Assembly: GCA_035353815.1 (NCBI GenBank)
Contig: DAOQAG010000005.1
Span: 1 to 64,000, forward strand
Reading direction: 5' to 3'
DNA: 64,000 nucleotides
Source: JAKPUX01 sp035353815
Lineage (GTDB): Bacteria > Zhuqueibacterota > Zhuqueibacteria > Residuimicrobiales > Residuimicrobiaceae
The position numbers were made by a program, and so were the translations under genes. Positions 45,792 to 55,665 of this stretch are shown here, in pieces; position 1 is the stretch's first letter, and the number at the start of each line of letters is the position of its first letter. The notes below the pieces were generated by a model, which was not told the DNA's origin, did no database searches, and saw only the letters and a list, made by a program, of their open reading frames with translations.

Positions 45792-46265
45792 ATGCATAAA
45801 AAGGGACATATCGATCCTGAACTTCAGAACCTTGAGTTGAGCCAGGTTGAATCTCTGGATCGCGAGGCAACCGGCGGCAAGGGGCTGGAGTATTACGAAT
45901 CCGCCCTGATTTCGCGGCCCGCTGTTTTTCACAACCACATCTACGGCCGGGTCGGCAATTACCTGGAAAATTTTGACGTCCGCATCACCTTCCACGAAGA
46001 CGAAATTGCCGGATCCTGCCCCTGCCAGCGCGCACGTAAAATCTGCAAGCACGTCGTCGCCCTCCTCTATAGCTGGGTCAATGATAGCGAAGAGTTCCTC
46101 GATGTCGAGGAGGTCCTGGTCCAGGTCCGTGCCATGAAAAAAGAACAGCTGGTAGGGATCGTCGAGAACATTCTGCGCCAGAATTCGGAACTGGCGGAAC
46201 TCTTTCTGCAGACGCAGCAGCCGGATTGGGACGAAATCGATCCCGGCCAGGTGAATGGCCATTGA
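45792..46265 (+). CDS. SWIM zinc-finger domain protein
   Basis: 157 residues. The SWIM motif CPCQRARKICKHVVALLY (CxCx6CxH) binds zinc in proteins that interact with DNA or other proteins. The N-terminal half (YYESALISRPAVFHNHIYG and VRITFHEDEIAGS) fits the usual fold before the motif, and the C-terminal half is charged and acidic. ATG at 45792 sits behind GAGGAGAGG. In larger family members it is fused to SNF2 helicases; here it stands alone with no helicase beside it. The role is unknown. Confidence 0.82.
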   Translation: MHKKGHIDPELQNLELSQVESLDREATGGKGLEYYESALISRPAVFHNHIYGRVGNYLENFDVRITFHEDEIAGSCPCQRARKICKHVVALLYSWVNDSEEFLDVEEVLVQVRAMKKEQLVGIVENILRQNSELAELFLQTQQPDWDEIDPGQVNGH

Positions 46266-46354
46266 GCCGCGATGGCGGCCGCGTTCCGGGCGCGGCACGG
46301 CGGGAAGGCAGTACGGAGCAGAACACAGCATTCATGTAAGGAACAGAATAGCAG

Positions 46355-48406
46355 ATGGTGCATGCAAGAATGGGCAAGTACATAGGATGGATCCTGGCAG
46401 GATGGCTTCTGGCAGCGGGTAATATGCTTTTCGCGGAGGACCTTTTTCCGGTTTCACCCGATCTGCAGCATCGGGTCGATTTTTGGATCAAGGTATTCAG
46501 CAAATACGGCCGGGACCAGGTGATCATCCACGATATGGATCATATGAATGTGATCTATGATGTGGTCGATCTCACCGATGGGTCGGGGAGCCGGCGGTCG
46601 CGATTCGGCAAGGTCGAGGCCGCCCGCCGCGAAATCCGGGCTGCCCTGCAGCGGCTCAGCCACATCACCGGCCCGAGCGATACTCTCAAGCTGACCCTGC
46701 GCGAGCGGCAGATCTACGGCCTCTGGAGCTTCAGCACTGACGCCGCCAAGTTCGCCAAGGCGGATGATAATATCCATCTGCAGTTCGGGGTGCGCGAGCT
46801 TTTCATGAAAGGGCTCGAGCGCTCAGGGGTGCATCTCGACACCATGCAGGCTATTTTCAGGCAGTATGGCTTGCCCGAGGACATCTGCTACCTGCCGCAT
46901 GTCGAATCTGCGTTCAACCCCCGTGCCTACTCCAAGGTCGGTGCAGCCGGCATCTGGCAGTTCACGCGCTCGACCGGACGTCTCTATCTCAAGATCGATT
47001 ATGCCATAGACGAGCGCTTCGATCCCATTCTCGCCACCCATGCGGCCGCCCGGCTGATGCAGCACAATTATGCCGAACTGGGGAGCTGGCCGCTGGCGAT
47101 CACCGCCTACAATCATGGCAAGGGCGGCATGCAAAAGGCGGTGGAGCAGCTCGACACCGACGATCTCGCAGCCATCATCGAGGAGTATGACGGCCGCCGT
47201 TTCGGCTTTGCCTCCAAGAATTTTTACGCCGAGTTTCTCGCGGCACGCGAGCTGGGCAAGAATTTTCGCCATTATTTCGGCGAGGTCGAGAAGGAAAAAC
47301 CGGGCGCCTACCAGACCTTCGCAGTCCCCAGTTATATCACGCTCGATGCGCTCGCCCGCAAGTTCAAGCTCAATAAGGATGTCATTGCCGAACTCAATCC
47401 GGCCCTGCGCCGTCCCATCCTGAAATCTGCCCGCCGTATCCCCAAGGGCTATCCCTTGCGCCTGCCGCTGCAGCAGGATATCGACCTCGCCTCCCTCTAT
47501 GCGCAGCTGCCGGCCGAGGAGAAGCATGAGGAGCAGGTCTCTGATCGCTATTATACCGTGGAGAGCGGCGACAATCTCGGCCGCATCGCCGAGGAGTTCC
47601 ATACCACCGTCGAAACGCTGATGGACCTGAACGACATCAGCAACCCGCGCCGCCTGCGTGTCGGCCAGCTCCTCGAACTGCCGGGGACGGCCAAAGCCGC
47701 AACCGCGGCGGCAGCGCCATCGACGGCGCCGCCGGTGCTGATCCCACCCGCTGCGGTCACCATGCCCGCCTCCGACAAGGAGGAGGCGCCCAAACCCGCC
47801 ATCGCGGAGATCTCAACCGCTGCCCCGGCCGACACCCTGCCGCGGGCTGACCTGCTGACCCTTTCGCGCAAGCACGCCGGCGCCGATGGGGCTCTCTTCG
47901 GGCCGGTCGCTCCCCGATCCACCGGCTCCCAGCCGCCGGCGCCGAGCAACTGGCGTTTTGAGGTCGACTTTAATCAGCCAGCCGACAGTACCATCCTCGT
48001 CCAGCCCGAGGAGACAGTCGGTCATCTTTCCGAATGGCTCGGCCTGGCGCCGCGGCGGCTGCGCGCTCTGAACGGCCTGGGCGCCGGTGCCAACCTGAGC
48101 GTCGGGCAAAAGATCAAGGTCTCCTTCGCGCGCACATCGGCCGCGGAGTTTCACCGCCGCCGCCTCGAATTCCACCGCGCCCTCCAGGAGGATTTCTTTT
48201 CCAATTTCCGCATCGACAGCACCAAAACCTATACCGTCAGGTCGGGCGATGCGATCTGGCAGCTCTGCAATCGGGTCTTCGAAGCCCCCTATTGGCTGCT
48301 GCTGCGCTACAATCGCGGCGAGAATCTCCTCACCCTGCATCCGGGACAGGCCATCGTCTATCCGGTGCTCTCGCCGCTTTCGGACGGCGCCGTGGTGACG
48401 CCCTGA
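46355..48406 (+). CDS. MltD-like lytic transglycosylase with LysM domains
   Basis: 683 residues. After a signal-like N-terminus (GWILAGWLLAAGNMLFAE), the SLT domain (about 165-290) contains catalytic E184 in LPHVESAFNPRAYSKVGAAG, then GIWQFTRSTG and AITAYNHG. Three LysM-like units follow: residues about 395-440 (YTVESGDNLGRIAEEFH), about 545-590 (a weaker one) and about 625-670 (TYTVRSGDAIWQL). A Pro/Ala-rich linker lies between the first two. It cleaves peptidoglycan glycan strands; LysM domains bind the wall. The weak ribosome site leaves ATG at 46370 as an alternative start. Confidence 0.92.
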   Translation: MVHARMGKYIGWILAGWLLAAGNMLFAEDLFPVSPDLQHRVDFWIKVFSKYGRDQVIIHDMDHMNVIYDVVDLTDGSGSRRSRFGKVEAARREIRAALQRLSHITGPSDTLKLTLRERQIYGLWSFSTDAAKFAKADDNIHLQFGVRELFMKGLERSGVHLDTMQAIFRQYGLPEDICYLPHVESAFNPRAYSKVGAAGIWQFTRSTGRLYLKIDYAIDERFDPILATHAAARLMQHNYAELGSWPLAITAYNHGKGGMQKAVEQLDTDDLAAIIEEYDGRRFGFASKNFYAEFLAARELGKNFRHYFGEVEKEKPGAYQTFAVPSYITLDALARKFKLNKDVIAELNPALRRPILKSARRIPKGYPLRLPLQQDIDLASLYAQLPAEEKHEEQVSDRYYTVESGDNLGRIAEEFHTTVETLMDLNDISNPRRLRVGQLLELPGTAKAATAAAAPSTAPPVLIPPAAVTMPASDKEEAPKPAIAEISTAAPADTLPRADLLTLSRKHAGADGALFGPVAPRSTGSQPPAPSNWRFEVDFNQPADSTILVQPEETVGHLSEWLGLAPRRLRALNGLGAGANLSVGQKIKVSFARTSAAEFHRRRLEFHRALQEDFFSNFRIDSTKTYTVRSGDAIWQLCNRVFEAPYWLLLRYNRGENLLTLHPGQAIVYPVLSPLSDGAVVTP

Positions 48407-48522
48407 GCGCGGCATGGTACGGGCACTGAATCCGGCGGGAGAGGCCCTGGTGGTCCCCGCTGCCGGGACCGGGATGCAGCGGTGCACAGCAGGATGCTGA
48501 TTCTGAAACAGGCAGAGAGGGC

Positions 48523-49218
48523 ATGGAGATGACTGCAACCGCGGATTTTGAAGAAGAGGAAGCCCGCCGCTGCAAGGCAGCCGGCGGCGAGGCTATCGAC
48601 CGACTCGAATCCTGGTCGGATGCGGTCGTGACCGTGGTCGAGTCTATTGCCCCGGCCGTGGTCAGCCTCTATGTCGGCCGCCGTCGCCGCCGCGTGGCCG
48701 CGAACGACGCCACCGCCTCCGGTGTGGTCCTTTCCACCTCGGGATATATCCTCACCAACTGCCATGTTGTCCAGGAGGCGACGGTCATCCAGGTGGTCGC
48801 CATCGACGGCAAACGCTACGATGCCACGCTCATCGGCATGGATCCGGCCGCCGATCTCGCCGTCATCCGTGCCTGCGCCACGAGCATGGCGTGGCTGGCC
48901 CTCGAGGAGCCCGCGTCGCGCGTCGGGCAGTTCATTATCGCCATGGGCAATCCCCTCGGGTTTCAGTCGACGGTCTCTACCGGCGTCATCAGCGCGCTCG
49001 GTCGCAGCTTGCGCAGCCAGGATGGCCGTCTCATCGAGAACCTGATCCAGCACACCGCACCGCTCAACCCCGGCAATTCCGGCGGGCCGCTGCTGAATGT
49101 CCGCGGCCAGCTCATGGGGATCAATACCGCCATCATCCCGCGCACCCAGGGCCTTGGCTTCGCCATCGACCTCGGTTCCATCCGCCGCTTCGTCGGCCGG
49201 CCGGGAGCCGACCTGTAA
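48523..49218 (+). CDS. HtrA-like trypsin-type serine protease without PDZ domain
   Basis: 231 residues. The catalytic triad is visible: H81 in TNCHVV, D111 in DPAADLAVI and S186 in NPGNSGGPL. GNPLGFQSTVSTGVISA and GLGFAIDL match DegP/HtrA. Unlike DegP it ends right after the protease fold, without a PDZ domain, and the N-terminus (acidic, EEEEARRCKAAGG) shows no signal peptide or membrane segment. It may therefore be cytoplasmic or exported by another route. The receptor gene that follows starts about 70 bases downstream. Confidence 0.88.
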   Translation: MEMTATADFEEEEARRCKAAGGEAIDRLESWSDAVVTVVESIAPAVVSLYVGRRRRRVAANDATASGVVLSTSGYILTNCHVVQEATVIQVVAIDGKRYDATLIGMDPAADLAVIRACATSMAWLALEEPASRVGQFIIAMGNPLGFQSTVSTGVISALGRSLRSQDGRLIENLIQHTAPLNPGNSGGPLLNVRGQLMGINTAIIPRTQGLGFAIDLGSIRRFVGRPGADL

Positions 49219-49288
49219 CGGGAATAGCATCCCACCCGCGCCTGTTATCCTCTTAAACATCTCAAGCCGCCAGATGGGAGAATTGCGT

Positions 49289-51127
49289 TTGCTACATACA
49301 AAGATCAAAAGCGTCGCCGTCCTCATGCTCCTGGCGAGCAAATGGACGGCCGGGGGAGTGGGTGGAGAGATACCGCCCGATTCGATCCGCTACCATCTCG
49401 ATCCGGTGGTGGTGACGGCTGCCAAAATCGACGAATCGCAGCGGGAAATTGCCGCCAGCATCACCGTCCTTGAACAGGCCAGCCTGGCCGCCGCCCCGAG
49501 CGGCACCCTGCTCGGCGCGATCCAGCAGCGAGTTCCCGGCCTCTTTGTCACCGAACGCGCGGTGATGGGCTATGGCGTTTCCGGCGGTGCCGGCGCCTTT
49601 TCCATCCGCGGCGTCGGCGGCAGCCCGGTGACCGGCATCCTCTTCCTGCGCGATGGCCGGCCGGATATGATGGGGCTCTTCGGCCATCCCCTGCCCGACA
49701 CCTATGATGGCCTCGGGGTCGAGCGCGTGGAAGTGCTGCGCGGCCCCGCTTCGTTCCTCTATGGCACCAATGCCATGGGGGGCATCATCAATCTGATCAG
49801 CCGCCGCCGGCACGAACCAGGTTTCGAGACCTCCGCCCAGGCGGCCTGGGGCGCTTTCGCCACCCGCGCCTTCTCCCTCGCCCACGGCGGCATGTCCGGC
49901 CGCTGGGATTATTATCTCACCGCCGCTACCAGTGCTACCGACGGCCACCGCGACCACTCTGGCTACCAGGGGGAACACTATACCCTGCATTCCGGATACC
50001 ACTTTCGCCCCGGCATGCGCCTGGAACTGAACGCCAATCTTGCCAATATCGATCTCAGCGATCCCGGGCCCGTATCCGCGCCCGCTGTGGGCGAATGGTA
50101 CGATCTGCGCCGCCGCGGCGCCGACCTCTCCTTCATTCAGGATAACGCGCTCGGCGAACTGCAGGTGAAGCTCCACGGCAACTATGGCCGCCACCGGGTC
50201 TATGACGGCTTCCGCTCGGACGATTTCACCTGGGGCATGATGGTGTATCAGTCGAGCACCCCCTGGCGCGGCATCACCGCCACCCTGGGCGTGGACTGGA
50301 AACGCTATGGCGGCAGCGCCAACAACGTCACCACCGGGATGGAGTTCGGCAGCCATGCGGTCCGCGAAATCGCTCCCTACCTGCATCTGCAGCAGCTGCT
50401 CTTCCGCTATTTTATCGTCTCGGCCGGCCTTCGTGCTGAAACCCACAGCCTCTACGGCAGCAAGGTGCTTCCCAAAGTGGGGCTGGTCTGCAATCCTTCC
50501 GAACAGGTCACCCTGCGCTTCTCCGCCGCCGCGGGATTCCGCAGCCCTACCATCCGCGAACTCTATCTCTTCCCGGCGCCGACGCCCGGACTCGAACCCG
50601 AATCGATGTGGAATTACGAGATGGCCCTGGCCTGGCGGGCCGCCGGCAAGCTGCGGTTTGAGGGCGTCCTCTTTCGCAGCGAGGGGGAGAACCTGATTCG
50701 CGTCCAGGGGCGCTGGCCGGCCTTGCAACTGCGCAACAGCGGCCGCTTCACCCATTCCGGCTATGAGATCAGCGCCAGCTGGCTTATCGCCGGCGGCGAG
50801 ATTTCTGCGGCGTGGAGCAAGCTCGATCCCGATGACCAGACCATGTACAGCCCGGGCAAGAAGCTCAGCTTCGGGATCGATATGCCCTATCGCCGCCTGC
50901 ACCTGACGGTGGCTGCGCAGCACATTCTCGGGCTGCACGGGGCCGATTATTATGCCGAACCGCTGGCCAATTATACTCTGGTCGATGCCGGGCTGCAGCT
51001 GCGCCTGACCCGCCATGCCGGCGTCCGGTTGCTGCTTAAAAACGCCTTCGACAGCCACTATGCCACCATGACCGGATATCCCATGCCGGGACGGCATGGC
51101 CGCATCGAGTGGAACTATACCTTGTAG
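49289..51127 (+). CDS. TonB-dependent receptor (plug and barrel)
   Basis: About 612 residues. A short signal-like leader precedes a plug domain (about 25-150) with VVVTAAKIDE, FSIRGVGGSPVTGILFLRDG and VERVEVLRGPASFLYGTNAMGG, then a barrel ending in WNYTL. It resembles BtuB/FecA-like iron or cobalamin receptors. There is no N-terminal carboxypeptidase-regulatory domain, unlike the receptor at 30662. TTG at 49289 is preferred because GGGAGA lies six bases upstream; ATG at 49274 has no ribosome site. Energised by the TonB block of this window, presumably. The ligand is unknown and no cobalamin riboswitch was seen. Confidence 0.9.
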   Translation: MLHTKIKSVAVLMLLASKWTAGGVGGEIPPDSIRYHLDPVVVTAAKIDESQREIAASITVLEQASLAAAPSGTLLGAIQQRVPGLFVTERAVMGYGVSGGAGAFSIRGVGGSPVTGILFLRDGRPDMMGLFGHPLPDTYDGLGVERVEVLRGPASFLYGTNAMGGIINLISRRRHEPGFETSAQAAWGAFATRAFSLAHGGMSGRWDYYLTAATSATDGHRDHSGYQGEHYTLHSGYHFRPGMRLELNANLANIDLSDPGPVSAPAVGEWYDLRRRGADLSFIQDNALGELQVKLHGNYGRHRVYDGFRSDDFTWGMMVYQSSTPWRGITATLGVDWKRYGGSANNVTTGMEFGSHAVREIAPYLHLQQLLFRYFIVSAGLRAETHSLYGSKVLPKVGLVCNPSEQVTLRFSAAAGFRSPTIRELYLFPAPTPGLEPESMWNYEMALAWRAAGKLRFEGVLFRSEGENLIRVQGRWPALQLRNSGRFTHSGYEISASWLIAGGEISAAWSKLDPDDQTMYSPGKKLSFGIDMPYRRLHLTVAAQHILGLHGADYYAEPLANYTLVDAGLQLRLTRHAGVRLLLKNAFDSHYATMTGYPMPGRHGRIEWNYTL

Positions 51128-51201
51128 CAGATCAGGGATTTCGGACGGCCGCGGCGGCCATCCGCCGCGGTGAGGTTGGACCATCTGCAGAGGGAAGCGC
51201 T

Positions 51202-51810
51202 ATGTCGCGCCAGCATCGCCTCTATTTCAATCATGCCGCTGCGGTATGGCCGGCGCCGGGTGCGGAGGAGGAGATCCTCCAGGCTGGCCTGGCCCGGCTG
51301 GGGATTGCCTCGGGGGAGAATGTCCTAGATCTCGGCGCCGGTAAGGGGCGTCTGGCTTTGGCCCTGCGCACCCGGGTCGGTGCCCGGGGGGCGATCGTCG
51401 CCCTCGACAGCGCCGAACGGATGCTGGCCGCCGCCGCAGAGCGTCTCCAGGCCCAGCGGGCGCTGCCGCTCTGCTGCGACGCCGCCTGCATCGCCTGCCG
51501 GGGCCGCCTCTTCGACAAGGTGATTTGCCTAGGGACCTGGCCCCATTTCCTCCAGCCCGAGCGCGTCATCTGCGAGGTGTACCGGGTCCTGCGCCCGGGA
51601 GGCGAACTGCTCATCTGGCATACCTGCTGCAGCCGCGAGTTAAACCGGTTCCATGCCCGTCTCGACGGCGTGGTCGCCTGCGACAAACTGCCGCCCGCCG
51701 GCGAGCTGGCCGGGATGCTGACCGCCAACGGCTTTGAGATGCTGGCAGCCGAGGAACGGCCGCATCATTTTTGGGTGCAGGCGCTCAAGCCGGAGACAGA
51801 GCCACTCTGA
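51202..51810 (+). CDS. Class I SAM-dependent methyltransferase
   Basis: 202 residues. Motif I is VLDLGAGKGRLAL, followed by the acidic VALDSAERML (motif II), FDKVICLGTWPHF and the typical VYRVLRPGGELLIWH. This is the UbiE/Methyltransf_11-type fold; the substrate is unknown. ATG at 51202 sits behind AGAGGGAAG. It follows the TonB receptor by about 75 bases and may be co-transcribed; a link to a corrinoid or siderophore is possible but only positional. Confidence 0.88.
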   Translation: MSRQHRLYFNHAAAVWPAPGAEEEILQAGLARLGIASGENVLDLGAGKGRLALALRTRVGARGAIVALDSAERMLAAAAERLQAQRALPLCCDAACIACRGRLFDKVICLGTWPHFLQPERVICEVYRVLRPGGELLIWHTCCSRELNRFHARLDGVVACDKLPPAGELAGMLTANGFEMLAAEERPHHFWVQALKPETEPL

Positions 51811-51888
51811 TCCGCATCCCTACCCGTCCCGTTTTCCATCCAGACCGGCATTGAGCGCCTGCACCTCACGATTGAAAAAGCTCCCCTT

Positions 51889-54054
51889 TTAGCGAATATA
51901 CTGCAGCTTGCGGGTGGTGCGGAACTGCTCCACCTGCATGGTGCAAAGATAGACGCCCGCTGGCACCGCTATCCCGCGCTCATCCCGGCCATCCCACATC
52001 AGCCGGTGTTCCCCCGCCTCACGCACCTCATCCGCAAGTACCCGCACCACCTGCCCGAGCAGATTGTGGATCACGATGCGCACAGCGCCACTCTTTTGCA
52101 TCGCAAACGAGATCACCGTCGAACTGTTGAAGGGATTGGGATAATTCTGCTCCAGCCTGAATTCACCCGGCGCGGCCGCCACGGTCACCTCGATCGTGGA
52201 GTGTATGGTTTCCACACCGGCGTAATCAACATCCGATATCCGGAAGTAGTAACTGCCGCCGGCGGCCGGGAGGGCATCGCTAAAGCTGTAGGAGCGCGCG
52301 GATTGACTGCTGCCGGCGCCGGGGACCATCGTCCGGGTAATCCGTTCCCAGGGGCCCTCCGCTGCGGTGCTGCGATAGAGATGAAACCCCATATTGTCGG
52401 TTTCGCTCTGCGTTGACCAGCGCAATTCCACAACGCTGCCATGGACCATGGCCGTGAAACTGCTCATTTCGACGGGCGTTTCAAAGTTGTTGTAGCCCAG
52501 ATCGACATCCGTGTGGTTCTCGCCGAGATCGGTTACAGAGAGCCATTCGCCCTGGACGGTCGTCGTGGCATCCCAACCCTCGGGGAGAAAGGCGGCATCG
52601 GGCCGGACCTGATAGGTGCCGATCGGCAGTCCGAGAAACTGGTACGCGCCGCTGGCGCTGCTGGTGTCCGAAACGAGGACGTTCTGGGAGGGGCCGAGGA
52701 GATCGATCTTCATGCCGGCCATGCCGGGTTCCCCCGTGTCGTGCCGGCCGTCATGATTGCTATCCTGCCAGATCAGGCCGCTGATCGAGCCCGAGACCAA
52801 CAGCTGATCGATATCGATGGCCGGGGCACTGCGCCAGGGCTGAAAGAGCAGATCCTCTCCCGTCGCGACCGCCGTGGCGTTCACGGGACTGGTGGTTTCA
52901 CTGCTGATGAAGACGGTAAAGTTCTGGGTGAGGGCCGCGCCCGGCAGCAGGAGCGGCAGGGTATAGAGCCAGATTCCCGCGGTGGTAAGGCGGCCCGCGC
53001 CGGGATCGGTCACCACGAGGCCGGGGGAGAAGGTCACCGCCAACGAGCAGGCCTGGGCCGGCCCCGTGCCGGTGTTGCGCAGGGTCGCGGTATAGGTCAC
53101 CAGTTCGCCCTTGCGCACCTGGGTCCGGCTGTTCTGCAGCGTTGCCGCCAGCTGCGGACTGGTGCCCGTCTCGCCCATGAACAGCGCTCCCGGAACATAA
53201 AAGGAGAACTGATTGTTGACAGCGGCGGTGAAGTGGATCGTCCACCAACCGGTCAGGGGGGTCGTGATCAAATCCCCGCCCGGCGGCGGCAGGGTCGTGC
53301 TGGTCGTGTTGTTCCAGGTGGCGTCGCCGGAGAGGGTGCCGGTGAGGCTGTCGCCTGCCGGAGAGGTGTACCAGATCGCACGGTTCGCATCCATCCCGAA
53401 ATTGGCCAGACGCAACCCGGTCGCATCCGGCGGGACATAGAGGTGCAGCGCAGCGGTTTGCAGCGAGATCATCTGCAGCGCGCTCCGGCCGATGGCGAGG
53501 TTCATCTCGTCGCCGGAATTGTCAACACCATCGGGATTGTTTTCCACGATTTTGATCCGATAGGTGTTTTCGTCATCTCCGCTCATGCTGGCGAGGATCT
53601 GGTAGACGCCATGCCCGAACTGTCCGGCCGTGAATTGTGCAAAGGTGTTCCAGACGTTGGAGCTCCCCGCGGCCGGCGCGAAGGTCTGATCCGCCACCAC
53701 GGTCGTGCCATCGGGAGCGATCAGCTGAAAATGTGCTGTATCCCAGGATGCTCCCTTGCGCTCGTCCAGCTCGCCATTGGTCTGATAGCATTCCGGATCG
53801 AAGAGCGCGACCTGGATGGCATAGGTGCCTGGAACGGCATCGGGGACATAGAGGTAATAACAGTGCGGCTGGTTGCCGCCGGCGCTGTTGCTCCACCAGT
53901 CGCCATGACTGAGGAGCCCCTGCGGACCGTTGGTTTGGACAACGGCCGGTGCGGCCAGCGGCGGCAGGATCACTTCACCGGCGCGTACGCTCCCCCCGGA
54001 CAGCGTTAGCAGGATTCCTGCGAAAAGGGCGGACTGGACATGAAAACGATTCAT
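51889..54054 (-). CDS. Secreted SdrD-B/DUF11-like protein with sorting tail
   Basis: 721 residues with a signal peptide (FAGILLTLSGGSVRAG). Residues about 300-430 have a DUF11-like block (YTATLRNTGTGPAQACSLAV). An SdrD-B-like domain follows at about 455-530 (SGLIWQDSNHDGRHDTGEPG, then YQFLGLPIGTYQVRPD). Next is an FN3-like segment (RWSTQSETDNMGFHLYRS) and a C-terminal Por/FlgD-like domain with YPNPFNSSTVISF and final LQYIR. AGGAGG lies before the ATG at 54054. It is a paralogue of the next gene, probably displayed at the surface. Confidence 0.88.
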   Translation of the reverse strand: MNRFHVQSALFAGILLTLSGGSVRAGEVILPPLAAPAVVQTNGPQGLLSHGDWWSNSAGGNQPHCYYLYVPDAVPGTYAIQVALFDPECYQTNGELDERKGASWDTAHFQLIAPDGTTVVADQTFAPAAGSSNVWNTFAQFTAGQFGHGVYQILASMSGDDENTYRIKIVENNPDGVDNSGDEMNLAIGRSALQMISLQTAALHLYVPPDATGLRLANFGMDANRAIWYTSPAGDSLTGTLSGDATWNNTTSTTLPPPGGDLITTPLTGWWTIHFTAAVNNQFSFYVPGALFMGETGTSPQLAATLQNSRTQVRKGELVTYTATLRNTGTGPAQACSLAVTFSPGLVVTDPGAGRLTTAGIWLYTLPLLLPGAALTQNFTVFISSETTSPVNATAVATGEDLLFQPWRSAPAIDIDQLLVSGSISGLIWQDSNHDGRHDTGEPGMAGMKIDLLGPSQNVLVSDTSSASGAYQFLGLPIGTYQVRPDAAFLPEGWDATTTVQGEWLSVTDLGENHTDVDLGYNNFETPVEMSSFTAMVHGSVVELRWSTQSETDNMGFHLYRSTAAEGPWERITRTMVPGAGSSQSARSYSFSDALPAAGGSYYFRISDVDYAGVETIHSTIEVTVAAAPGEFRLEQNYPNPFNSSTVISFAMQKSGAVRIVIHNLLGQVVRVLADEVREAGEHRLMWDGRDERGIAVPAGVYLCTMQVEQFRTTRKLQYIR

Positions 54055-54204
54055 TGTTGCCTCCTGATTTGCCGGTACGTCGAGCGTCCGGCAAGCCGCG
54101 GCACAGTGGAGGTCATGGGCGAAGGTGTCTGTGGGTGCAGCGGCCATGGATGGTACGGTGCCATGGGCTCAGGCCGCTGCAGTATCCCAGCGGCCTGCGT
54201 CTCT

Positions 54205-55665
54205 TTATTTGACCAGATTCATGATGCGCTTCTCAACATGATCCCCGGCGCGCAGCAGGTAAATGTACAGGCCGCTGGCAACCGGCAGATCGAAAGCATC
54301 GGTTCCATCCCAGCGCACTTCATGCTCGCCGGGGGACCACTCCTGGGCAAAGAGCTGTTTTACTTGCTGGCCCAGGGTATTAAAGATCGTCAACTGCGCC
54401 GAACCGGCCTCGCTCATCCTGAAGCGGATCCGGGTCTCGCTGTTGAAGGGATTGGGATAGTTCTGCGAGAGTTCGAAGCGTGCTGGCTGGGCCGCCACAG
54501 CCGCGATGGGACCATGCCAGGCGGCCTGACCGCTATAGTCGATGTCCTGCAGCTTGTAGAAATAGGAGCCGCCACCGGCGACCTCGGCATCAAGGAATTC
54601 ATAACGGTGCTCCGAGGAGGTGGTGCCCGCCCCCTCGATCAGGGCGGGAGTGATCCGGGTGTAGGGCCCTGCCTCGGATGCGGCGCGCCAGATCTGGAAC
54701 CCATAGTTCTCCGTTTCCGAGGCTGTGGTCCAGCGCAGCACGACCCCGCCCTGTTCGAATCGGGCGAGAAATTCCGTCAACTCGACCGGTACACTGTTGT
54801 GGAAAAGATAGGTCTGGCAGTTGTTGTCGAGGTTCGGGTCTTCCGTTGTTGCGGCCAGACAGATGGCGCCGGTGGCGTCGCCTTCATGGATGACCTGCAC
54901 GGCCAGGGTAATCCGGTATTCGCTGCCCATGGCCAGTGAGGGCAGCGACCAGCGCAGGGGAGTGGCCGCGGTGTTTTCCGGAGCCGGATTGGCGGTCTGC
55001 AGTTCCAGTGCGGGATCCAGTTCCATGGTCAGCACCGGGGTGATCGAGGGATCGGGGCCGGAATTGGTGACCACGATGGTGAATTCGATATTTTGCCCGA
55101 TCTGCGCCGAGTCGGAGCTGGTGGCGACATTCAGATAGAGATTGGCCGCCGGCTGGCGCGGGGGCGCGATGGGTGAGGTCATATATCCGGCATTCCAGCC
55201 GACCGCATTGGCCTGGTCGGCCAGTGCGAAGATCGGCGTCTGGCCGCTGCTGGTATCGACATCCGAATCGGTCAGGTCATCGCTGCCCCGGTCGGGCAGA
55301 CTGAAATACATGCCCTGGACCTTTTCGAAGCGAAGGTAAAACTCCCCCGGCAAGAGAGTGCTCGAAACCAGAATCAGAAATGAACCGTCGCTCTGTGTCC
55401 GTAACGAGGTCAATGACTCAAAGTTCGCACCGCTGAGGCGGTGCAACAACTCGACGCGGACCCCCGAAAAGCCGCGCTCGCCTGTGCCCTGAAGGCCATC
55501 CTTGTTCAAGTCCATCCAGGCATAGCCGCTGATGGAGGCCTGCCCAAAACTTCTGCCGCTGAAGAGGATCAAAAAGAGGATGATCAGCAGACAGAACCAC
55601 CACAGCCGGACCACTTCGCTGTTCCAGGTGCGGTAGCCTGAATCACTTTTGCTCTTTTTCACCAT
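54205..55665 (-). CDS. Secreted SdrD-B/DUF11-like protein, paralogue with sorting tail
   Basis: 486 residues. A 16-residue hydrophilic leader precedes the hydrophobic signal (LWWFCLLIILFLILFSGRSFG). The mature part opens with SISGYAWMDLNKDGLQGTGERG, an SdrD-B-like domain, followed by a DUF11-like section (EFTIVVTNSGPDPSITPVLT), an FN3-like RWTTASETENYGFQIWR and the tail YPNPFNSETRIRF, final IMNLVK. The domain order matches its neighbour, but without the long N-terminal half, so one may have arisen by duplication. ATG at 55665 follows GAGGAGAACG. Confidence 0.88.
   Translation of the reverse strand: MVKKSKSDSGYRTWNSEVVRLWWFCLLIILFLILFSGRSFGQASISGYAWMDLNKDGLQGTGERGFSGVRVELLHRLSGANFESLTSLRTQSDGSFLILVSSTLLPGEFYLRFEKVQGMYFSLPDRGSDDLTDSDVDTSSGQTPIFALADQANAVGWNAGYMTSPIAPPRQPAANLYLNVATSSDSAQIGQNIEFTIVVTNSGPDPSITPVLTMELDPALELQTANPAPENTAATPLRWSLPSLAMGSEYRITLAVQVIHEGDATGAICLAATTEDPNLDNNCQTYLFHNSVPVELTEFLARFEQGGVVLRWTTASETENYGFQIWRAASEAGPYTRITPALIEGAGTTSSEHRYEFLDAEVAGGGSYFYKLQDIDYSGQAAWHGPIAAVAAQPARFELSQNYPNPFNSETRIRFRMSEAGSAQLTIFNTLGQQVKQLFAQEWSPGEHEVRWDGTDAFDLPVASGLYIYLLRAGDHVEKRIMNLVK

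Noticed and set aside
49219..49288. Cobalamin riboswitch before the second TonB receptor
   Set aside because: Only about 70 bases separate the genes, too short for the element, and no B12-box was seen.
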